From the NCBI RefSeq assembly GCF_014649115.1, contig NZ_BMSK01000002.1:1-64000 (forward strand): a DNA stretch of 64,000 nt. Direction: 5' to 3'. The notes under the pieces were generated by a model. That model did not search any database. It was not told the DNA's origin and saw only the letters and a program-made list of their open reading frames with translations. This stretch comes from Streptomyces eurythermus (lineage in GTDB: Bacteria > Actinomycetota > Actinomycetes > Streptomycetales > Streptomycetaceae). Position 1 is the stretch's first letter, and every line of letters starts with the position of its first letter. The position numbers and the translations under genes were made by a program. This document shows positions 57,911 to 64,000 of this stretch, in pieces.

Positions 57911-60279
57911 TGACGCCCGACCGGCGCGCTGCCGGCGCGGCCACCCTGCAAGCGGTGATCCCCGCGGCGGCCGGCGGCGCCGTCCTGGCCGCCACGGACG
58001 TGCGCACATGGCTGCCCTACGCCGCGGTGGCCGCCGTGTCGGCTCTCTCCGGGCTGACGGCCCTCGCACGGCACGGCCGGACCCGGCGCGGCTCGGCGAC
58101 GGACCCGGCGGACCGCACACCGGAGCCGCCCGACGCGACCGCCGACGACGGACGGAACTCTGCCGCCCGCACCTCGCGGACGGCGAAGCGGCCGGCGAAG
58201 CGGGCGGAGAGCCGGGCGGACGGCGCGCCCGAAGCGCCGGGACGGTCCGTCTACGAAATGACGCGGCCCGTGCGCCCCGTCCCCGTACAGGGATTGGCGG
58301 ACGACCCGCCGTTCACCGTACAGGCCGCCGTCCACAGCCATGTCGCGCACATCGCCTCACCCGGGCTGCTGGACAACCCCGAAACGGTGCACATCCCGCT
58401 GACCGGGCACAATCTCCTTCTCACCCTGACCGCGACGGGCACGGACGAGGCCGTGCTGCGGTCACTGCGGGCCGAGGTGACCGACCGCCTGCCGCTGCGC
58501 GCGGACGGTGTCTCGCTGGCCCGGACGCGGATGCCCGACCTGGTCATGAGCGCCGACCTGCTGGAGTCCGCCCAGCGCGCGGTCCGCGCCTATCGGCGTC
58601 TGCGCGGGCCCGACGTCGCGGTCCTGCTGGATGCCTCGCCTGCGCCCGTACTGGGGGCGGCCGAAGCGGACTCCGCCCTGCCGCTGACCGCCGCGCCGGG
58701 CACGAGCGCCACCCTCACCTGTGCGCCCGTGACGGACGACGGGCGGTGGGTGCGGTGGCGGCTGACGGCGGAGATCGAGTGCGCGGGACGCGTCTGGCGG
58801 CCCTGGTGGGACCTCACGGTCACCGCCACCACGGGCCTGGCCCGCTTCAGCCCCGACGCGGCACCGACCCCCGCGCCCGTGCACGCGCTCTACCCCGACC
58901 ACTACGACCCCGGGGACCCGGAGGGACAGCGAGCCGCCGCGGAGACGGACGGCACGTTCCAGGTGGTGGCTCACACCTCGCGGGACGGGCGGGGGGTGCT
59001 GGAGACGCCGTCCCGTCCCGAGCCGGCTCCCGAGCCGCCCGGCGCCGCCGAGGCCATCCGGCGTGCCGCCGCCCTGACCCGCGCCGGAGACCTCTCCGGT
59101 GCCGCCGAGGCCTGCCGGCCGGCGGCGGAGGCGGGCAGCGGGCAGGCCGCCTACCTGCTGGCCGGGCTCGTACAGGACCAGGGGGACCTGGACGGCGCGG
59201 CGCGCTGGTACGAGAGGGCCGCCGCCCGCCGTGTCCCGGCCGCGTACAACAACCTCGGCGTGCTGGCCATGCTGCGCGGCGATCTCGACGCGGCCGAACG
59301 CTGGTACCGGCGGGGGATGGACGCGGGCGACTGGGCGGCGGCCGTGGGCCTCGGCGTCGTACGGGAGAAGCAGGGGGACGAGGCGCAGGCCGAGGAGCTG
59401 TGGCGGCTCGCCGGCAAGCGGGACGTGCCGAACGCGGATCAGAACCTCGCGATCCTCTACCAGCGGCAGGGCCGGCACCGGGAGGCAGGCGAACTGTTCA
59501 CGCGGGCCGCCGAGGCGGGCGACGTCCAGGCGGCCGTGCATGTCGGCTTCCGCTGCCATGAAGCCGGTGACCGGGCCGGAGCGGAGCGCTGGTGGCGCAC
59601 GGCGGCCGACGCGGGCAGCGCGGAGGGCGCCTTCTACCTGGGGCTGCTGCTCGTGCGCGAAGGACGGACCGGAGAAGGGGAACGGCTGTGGGAACGCGCC
59701 GCCGAGCGCCTCGGCACGCCTGCGCAGGCCGTCGCGAGGACGCCTTCGGGGCCGGAGGCGGGGACCACCTACCGGGTCGGCGGGGCGGCGGAGTCGGGTG
59801 AGGCGTACGCCGCCTACCACCTCGGGCTGCTGCACTGGGAGCGGGACGACCACGACGCCGCGCTCGCCTGGTGGACCCTCGCCGCCGGGACCGGCCACGC
59901 GGAGTCCGTGCTCGCGCTGTGCGAGCTGCATCTGAACGTACGGGGCGACCTCGCGGAGTGCCTGCGCTGGGCGTACTCCGCGCTGGAGATCGAGGGCGTG
60001 CCGGCCGACCGGCTGGAGGATCTCGCCGCGGGGATGCGCCAGGTCGCGGAGCAACTGGCCGGCGCCGGGGGCGCGTACGAGCCCGATCCAGGGGCCGCCG
60101 CGGAGGCGTGCTCCCTGGCGGCCGAGGCATACCGGCGTCTCACCGCACACGACGGTGGGTACCGTCCGGCGTGGGAGGAGGCCGTCCGGCGTCTCGTCAC
60201 GCTGGCCGGATCGTCCGGCTCACCGCGAGCGCGCGAGCAGGCCGCGAGCGCGGCGGCGCGGTTGCGTGCGGCGGGCTGA
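57910..60279 (+). CDS. Large membrane protein with SEL1/TPR repeats
   Basis: A 789-residue protein. Two N-terminal hydrophobic segments come first (about 10-28 and 34-54), then a Arg/Ala-rich linker. A beta domain shared with the preceding gene product spans about 125-350. From about 375 to 700 it consists of TPR/SEL1-like repeats (AAYLLAGLVQDQGDLDGAAR, WYERAAARRVPAAYNNLGVL, AAVHVGFRCHEAGDRAGAER). SEL1 repeats bind protein partners, so it probably acts as a membrane-tethered scaffold. ATG is coupled to the upstream stop (TGATG). Confidence 0.82.
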   Translation: MTPDRRAAGAATLQAVIPAAAGGAVLAATDVRTWLPYAAVAAVSALSGLTALARHGRTRRGSATDPADRTPEPPDATADDGRNSAARTSRTAKRPAKRAESRADGAPEAPGRSVYEMTRPVRPVPVQGLADDPPFTVQAAVHSHVAHIASPGLLDNPETVHIPLTGHNLLLTLTATGTDEAVLRSLRAEVTDRLPLRADGVSLARTRMPDLVMSADLLESAQRAVRAYRRLRGPDVAVLLDASPAPVLGAAEADSALPLTAAPGTSATLTCAPVTDDGRWVRWRLTAEIECAGRVWRPWWDLTVTATTGLARFSPDAAPTPAPVHALYPDHYDPGDPEGQRAAAETDGTFQVVAHTSRDGRGVLETPSRPEPAPEPPGAAEAIRRAAALTRAGDLSGAAEACRPAAEAGSGQAAYLLAGLVQDQGDLDGAARWYERAAARRVPAAYNNLGVLAMLRGDLDAAERWYRRGMDAGDWAAAVGLGVVREKQGDEAQAEELWRLAGKRDVPNADQNLAILYQRQGRHREAGELFTRAAEAGDVQAAVHVGFRCHEAGDRAGAERWWRTAADAGSAEGAFYLGLLLVREGRTGEGERLWERAAERLGTPAQAVARTPSGPEAGTTYRVGGAAESGEAYAAYHLGLLHWERDDHDAALAWWTLAAGTGHAESVLALCELHLNVRGDLAECLRWAYSALEIEGVPADRLEDLAAGMRQVAEQLAGAGGAYEPDPGAAAEACSLAAEAYRRLTAHDGGYRPAWEEAVRRLVTLAGSSGSPRAREQAASAAARLRAAG

Positions 60280-60428
60280 CAGAGCGCTCCGTCCCGGGTG
60301 GGGCGGCGGCGTTGTACGGGCGAGTCCGAGGCCCGCTCGGCCACCCACGGCGCCGGAGACGACCTCCATGCGGAGGAGTAGCCGTCGGGCGTGTCATCGC
60401 CCGCCCGGTACAAAGCCGCCGCCTGGGC

Positions 60429-60881
60429 TCAGCCGAGCGCCTTGACCGCCTGGTAGTAGGTCCATGCCGTGCTGTCGCACGCGGTCTTCGTGGCACCGGA
60501 GTAGTTGGCGCAGACGCGCTTGAGGTCCTCGTAGAGGGCGCTGTCGAGCCGCGGCTTGTTGGCGCTGAAGGTGCCGGCGGCCTTGTAGTTGCGGTAGCCG
60601 AAGTCGTGGCGGGCGCAGGACGTGGCGAAGGGGAAGCCGAAGGGGTTGTCCGGCGAGGAGGAACAGTAGTCGGTCGACCAGTCGAACCCGTACGCCGACC
60701 AGGCGGCCTGGTTGGCCCGGGCGGCCACCCAGAGGTTGTAACTCGACGCGCTGGTCTGGGTCCAGGTCGCGAGGACCTGGGACTTGTCGGCGGGAGCGGC
60801 GTCGGCGGCGGTGGCACCGCCGACGGTGGTGATCACGGCGAGCGCCGAGGCGGCCAGGCCGACGGACAGTCTTCGGTGCAT
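60429..60881 (-). CDS. Secreted phospholipase A2 (prokaryotic type)
   Basis: A 150-residue protein. A Sec signal occupies residues 1-29 (LSVGLAASALAVITTVGGAT, cleavage after ADA). The mature part of about 120 residues matches Streptomyces violaceoruber-type phospholipase A2. It has the catalytic dyad in SCARHDFGYRNYK (His92-Asp93), flanking Cys pairs (for example Cys73/Cys89 and Cys113/Cys124) and a calcium-site region WSAYGFDWSTDYC. It hydrolyses the sn-2 ester of phospholipids outside the cell. A palindrome GGCAAC-GGT-GTTGCC (60960-60974) about 80 bp upstream of the start could be an operator. Confidence 0.93.
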   Translation of the reverse strand: MHRRLSVGLAASALAVITTVGGATAADAAPADKSQVLATWTQTSASSYNLWVAARANQAAWSAYGFDWSTDYCSSSPDNPFGFPFATSCARHDFGYRNYKAAGTFSANKPRLDSALYEDLKRVCANYSGATKTACDSTAWTYYQAVKALG

Positions 60882-61105
60882 CCCACACCTCCATGAGACT
60901 GCGGCTCACCATGAACCGCAGGTACATGACAAGTATGTGACGCCTCAACACTACGTTCTGGCAACGGTGTTGCCTTGAACCGTTGAATCTTGGCTGAATT
61001 CGCCCGCTCGACCATCAACCGCCGGAGGCACCGGGCCGTCATCAACGGCCTTGCGCCGACCGCATCGCCGGCACCAAGTCCGCTGCGCGGTCGTATTGTT
61101 GGCTG

Positions 61106-61774
61106 ATGCGCGCACACCCCATCGACCGCCCGGCCGACCTCGACGTGGTACGCGAGTCCTACGACCGGGTAGCCGACAACTACGCCCACATGGTGATGAC
61201 GACGGGAGCCGGCGACATCCGTCGCCATCCGTGGCTCAAGGCGTCGATCGATGCCTTCGCCGACACCGTGAGCGGGCTCGGTCCAGTCCTCGACGTCGGC
61301 TGCGGTCCCGGAACGGTGACCGCCTACCTTGCCGAGCGCGGACTCGACGTGTCGGGGGTCGACCTCTCCCCTCGCATGATCGAGAACGCGCGCCGCCTTC
61401 ATCCGCACTGCCGCTTCGACGTCGCCTCCGCCACCGACCTCGACCTCCGTGAAGCCTCCCTCGGCGGCGTGCTCGGGTGGTGGTCGCTGTTCAACCTCCC
61501 CCGTGATGTGCTGCCTCAGGTACTCGCCCTGTTCGCGCGCGCGTTGAAGCCGGGCGGGCACTTCATCACCGGGACACACGTCGGCGACGAGGACGCGGTG
61601 CGTACCGAGGCATACGGGGGCGTACCCGTTCGTTGGACGACACACAAGTGGCAACCGGAGCAACTCGTCGGCCTGATCGAGCGGGCCGGCCTGCACCCGG
61701 TCGCCGAACTCCGGCTCCCCGCCGAGGAGCACAGCGGGCCCGGTGTGGTCGTCATGGCCAAGCGCCCCGGCTGA
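61106..61774 (+). CDS. Class I SAM-dependent methyltransferase
   Basis: A 222-residue methyltransferase. It has YDRVADNYAHMVMTTGAG at the start, motif I in VLDVGCGPGTVTAYLAERG, the acidic end of strand 2 in VSGVDLSPRMIENARRLHP, then LGWWSLFNLPRDVLPQVLAL and GGHFITGTHVGD. It is of the Methyltransf_11/25 type, small-molecule methylation presumed. Monocistronic and convergent with the AraC-family gene. Substrate unknown. Confidence 0.9.
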   Translation: MRAHPIDRPADLDVVRESYDRVADNYAHMVMTTGAGDIRRHPWLKASIDAFADTVSGLGPVLDVGCGPGTVTAYLAERGLDVSGVDLSPRMIENARRLHPHCRFDVASATDLDLREASLGGVLGWWSLFNLPRDVLPQVLALFARALKPGGHFITGTHVGDEDAVRTEAYGGVPVRWTTHKWQPEQLVGLIERAGLHPVAELRLPAEEHSGPGVVVMAKRPG

Positions 61775-61833
61775 CGACCGGACGGGCCGCCCTACGGCGC
61801 GGGCCGGGGGTCGCCGGGAAGTGCCGGATTCGG

Positions 61834-62700
61834 TCAGCGGTGCTCGTGTTCCACCGGGAGCCACAGTTCGGCGTCGGCCTCGGTCTTCTCCGGCGACAGG
61901 CGGGTGCGCAGGATCTCGGGGCCCGGGCGGCCACGGTACGGATTCGACGGGAACCACTCGGTGAACACGTCCCGCCACAGCTCCTGGATGGCCTGTGGCA
62001 CCGGTCCGGAGACGGTGAAGACGGCCCAGGTGCCGGCCGGCACGTTCAGCGCGGTCGTACCCTCGGGCGCGGCCGCGGAGGTGATCACGCCGTGGTAGTA
62101 GTCGAGTTCGGTGTTCTCGGCCCGGCCGGGGTCCAGGTCGTCACAGACCGCGACGATGCCGTGCGGCTCCTGGTCCGACAGTTTCTCCAGGAGCGCCTTG
62201 GCCCGTGGGGCGATCCCACGGACGAAATCCGCGATCGCCCGGTTCGGCCCGGCATGCACCAGCGGTACCCGGGCCTTGAACCCGACGACGCTGAAGGCCG
62301 CCTTCTCCACGACCCGGTACCGCATACCGCTTCTCCCCTCGACGGTGAGGCGGAAGGCCATCCTGGACTGGGAACTGAGCGCGGCGCCGGTACGCCGTGC
62401 CTCGCCCGGCCCGATGCCGTGCATGGCGCGGAACGCCCGGGCGAACGCCTCCCCGGAGCCGTAGCCATAGCGCACCGCGATCGTGAGCAACGTCTCGCGT
62501 CCCGCGAGGACTTCGGCTGCCGCGAGGGTGAGCCGACGGCGCCGGATGTACTCCGACAGCGGTATGCCCGCGAGCGCGGAGAAGATCCGGCGCAGGTGGT
62601 ACTCCGAGGTGCCGGCGACGCGCGCCAGCTCGTCCACCTCGATCTCGCGGTCGAGATGACACTCGATGTGCTCCAGAGCCTGATTCAGCCGCTCCAGCAT
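61834..62700 (-). CDS. AraC-family regulator with GyrI-like effector domain
   Basis: A 288-residue protein. Two AraC helix-turn-helix units are at the N-terminus (LARVAGTSEYHLRRIFSALA and TIAVRYGYGSGEAFARAFRA with HGIGPGEAR). A C-terminal GyrI-like/effector-binding domain follows (FSVVGFKARVPLVHAGPN, HGIVAVCDDLDPG, LNVPAGTWAVFTVSG). This is the Rob/SbmC-type arrangement that senses small hydrophobic molecules. The start at 62700 has AAGGAG at good spacing; an upstream ATG at 62724 lacks one. It lies 46 nt downstream of the PhyH-family gene on the same strand's opposite end, so it is not clearly in an operon. Confidence 0.88.
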   Translation of the reverse strand: MLERLNQALEHIECHLDREIEVDELARVAGTSEYHLRRIFSALAGIPLSEYIRRRRLTLAAAEVLAGRETLLTIAVRYGYGSGEAFARAFRAMHGIGPGEARRTGAALSSQSRMAFRLTVEGRSGMRYRVVEKAAFSVVGFKARVPLVHAGPNRAIADFVRGIAPRAKALLEKLSDQEPHGIVAVCDDLDPGRAENTELDYYHGVITSAAAPEGTTALNVPAGTWAVFTVSGPVPQAIQELWRDVFTEWFPSNPYRGRPGPEILRTRLSPEKTEADAELWLPVEHEHR

Positions 62701-62746
62701 GCCCCGGTCTCCTTCCTCCGACATCCATCACGTCGCACCCGCTTGG

Positions 62747-63559
62747 TTACTCGGGGCCGTGGTCGGTGCCGTCCCCGTCCGGCCCCGGCGTGGCGTGCCC
62801 CAGGCCCCGGCGGATCGCGATCTCCACGGGAGAGTACGCGCCGTCGGCCCGCTCCAGTTCGTACGGCGCGTCCGGCATCAGCGGCGGCTGGGCCATGAAG
62901 CGCGGCCGCACCCCATGGTGCGGTTGCGCCGCGTGCACCAGGAACGGATGGCACAGGAACACGTCACCCGGGGACCCGGTGGCGAGAGCGAGCGGCCGGT
63001 GTTCGGACACCGCCACCAGTTCGGGGGCAAGGGTCAGCGCGCTCGCCCCCTCGTCCCCGTACTTCTCCAGCACCTTCGGCACATCCAGGTGTGAGCCGAC
63101 CCGGATCCGGGTCGGGGCGTCCTCCGCGCCGACCTCGCTGAACAGGAACAGCATCAGCAGCGCCCGGCCCCGGGAACGCAGATTGGTGAAGTACCAGCTC
63201 TCGCCCTCCGGCAGATAGCTCCCCTCGATGTGCCAGCCCGCGTCGTCGGGCTCCTCCTCGTGCGGGAAGCGCAGCGGGAACGTGCCCAGCGAGTAGCGCG
63301 GCTCCCAGCGTCCCGCGCCGACGAGCAGGTCGTACGCGCGGTGCAGGGCGGGGGAGTTGGGTGCGGCGGCGAACGGTCCCTGCGCCATGCCGGCCACCCA
63401 GTGCACGGGCCGCGTCCACGTCGCCGGGTCGTCCGGGTCGCAGCCCGTCTCCCGCCACAGCAGCCGCGCGCAGTCCGCGGCCACGCGCGGCGCGACGGCA
63501 CCCTCCAACTTGACGAAGCCGTCGCGGAGGAAGCGGGATACCAAGGTCGTGTCATCCAT
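62747..63559 (-). CDS. Phytanoyl-CoA dioxygenase (PhyH)-family Fe(II)/2-oxoglutarate oxygenase
   Basis: A 270-residue protein: VSRFLRDGFVKLEGAVAPRV at the N-terminus, GWHIEGSYLPEGESWYFTNL in the core and DVFLCHPFLVHAAQPHHGVR towards the end. The family's iron triad HxD...H appears here as HIE...H, so Glu would replace the usual Asp. The Arg for 2-oxoglutarate is probably in GVRPRF. The start at 63559 (MDDTTLVSRFL) is used because the longer open frame is not protein-like. Substrate unknown. Confidence 0.82.
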   Translation of the reverse strand: MDDTTLVSRFLRDGFVKLEGAVAPRVAADCARLLWRETGCDPDDPATWTRPVHWVAGMAQGPFAAAPNSPALHRAYDLLVGAGRWEPRYSLGTFPLRFPHEEEPDDAGWHIEGSYLPEGESWYFTNLRSRGRALLMLFLFSEVGAEDAPTRIRVGSHLDVPKVLEKYGDEGASALTLAPELVAVSEHRPLALATGSPGDVFLCHPFLVHAAQPHHGVRPRFMAQPPLMPDAPYELERADGAYSPVEIAIRRGLGHATPGPDGDGTDHGPE

Positions 63560-63716
63560 GCCCCCATCGTGCGGCGGCACCCGCCCCGGCCACCCGACAT
63601 TCTCCGCACCACCTTTGTCGGGTGAGACCTCCGGATCAGTCGGGTCACGTCTCCTCGGGCACCGAGGCCGGCGTGCGGCGCCGCGTCCGGGTGCCTGCCG
63701 GGGCTGCGGCTCGGCC

Positions 63717-64000
63717 CTACTCGTCCGGGTCCCAGGCCAGGAGCTGGTCGAAGAGCCGCCGTTCGCCGTCGAGCTTGAGGGAGTCCGCCGGTATGCGGCC
63801 GTACAGGACCAGCACCAGCTCACCGGCCGTGCCCCGGAGGGAGGCGTCGGCGGCGGTGGCGGACGCCGTGCCGGGGCCGGGGAGGCGGGCGGCCCGTGCG
63901 CCGTCGGCGGAGAGCGTGAGGCGCCATGAGCGGCCCTCGGTGGCGTGGTAGTCGACGGCGGCAGGCTCATGCGGCCAGGCGCTCGTCGTCGCACAGCAGG
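63717..64000 (-). CDS. Maleylpyruvate-isomerase (mycothiol-dependent) family protein, C-terminal part
   Basis: Only the last 94 codons are in the window. The translation (VDYHATEGRSWRLTLSADGA, LRGTAGELVLVLYGRIPADS, LKLDGERRLFDQLLAWDPDE, then stop) matches the C-terminal domain of mycothiol-dependent maleylpyruvate isomerase-like proteins (MDMPI_C), which are numerous in Streptomyces. The catalytic DinB-like N-terminal domain is beyond the window edge. Confidence 0.7.
   Translation of the reverse strand, partial: CCATTSAWPHEPAAVDYHATEGRSWRLTLSADGARAARLPGPGTASATAADASLRGTAGELVLVLYGRIPADSLKLDGERRLFDQLLAWDPDE

Overview
The window is chromosomal-type DNA from a Streptomyces (or a very close relative). 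The GC content is very high, third codon positions are almost always G or C, most starts carry purine-rich Shine-Dalgarno sites, and 4-nt stop/start overlaps are common. A tap-tpg pair (telomere-associated protein and telomere terminal protein, 8923-11781) implies a linear replicon and suggests an arm or subterminal location.

Layout. 1-8900: assorted housekeeping and stress genes. These include a partial secreted protein, a Gly/Ala-rich membrane-domain protein, an ECF41-type sigma factor with its FAD oxidoreductase, a Tat-exported DJ-1/PfpI protein, a His/Met-rich membrane protein followed by three 25-bp tandem repeats and an ECF sigma factor, a TmrB-like ATPase, a GNAT and a VOC protein. 8923-11781: tap-tpg. 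11923-40751: the centrepiece, a gene cluster that matches the acarbose-type (acarviosyl, C7N-aminocyclitol) alpha-amylase-inhibitor clusters gene for gene. 40870-48893: a GNAT, a TetR and a small oxidoreductase/catabolic module around a divergent promoter. 49254-54512: an ABC exporter coupled to a secreted phosphoesterase. 54621-64000: PRC-barrel proteins, a lipoprotein, a SEL1/TPR protein pair, a secreted phospholipase A2, a methyltransferase, an AraC/GyrI-like regulator, a PhyH-type oxygenase and the end of a mycothiol-dependent isomerase-family gene.

How the cluster is likely to work (inference from acarbose biochemistry). A sedoheptulose-7-phosphate cyclase makes the C7 ring, and a ROK kinase puts on the 7-phosphate. 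A cupin, an RmlD-like SDR, a GMC flavoprotein and an aldo/keto reductase stand where acarbose clusters have AcbO/AcbL/AcbN and may tailor the cyclitol. An AcbU-like kinase and an AcbR-like nucleotidyltransferase activate it. AcbA-, AcbB- and AcbV-like enzymes make dTDP-4-amino-4,6-dideoxyglucose. Two AcbS/AcbI-type glycogen-synthase-like transferases, one fused to a HAD phosphatase, would join the parts and extend them onto malto-oligosaccharide supplied by a MalQ-type amylomaltase. An AcbK-like kinase and a three-gene ABC-2 exporter (AcbWXY-like) would handle protection and export. Two secreted GH13 enzymes lie on the divergent arm.

Fourteen minus-strand genes (14518-32762) form one chain with 4- or 8-nt overlaps at every junction but one. 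Palindromes built on CTTGC/GCAAG, like the operators of the Streptomyces maltose/amylase LacI-type repressor, occur in the divergent promoter and just downstream of the amylase promoter. No regulator or sugar importer is encoded inside the cluster in this window. No tRNA, rRNA, CRISPR array or insertion sequence was seen.
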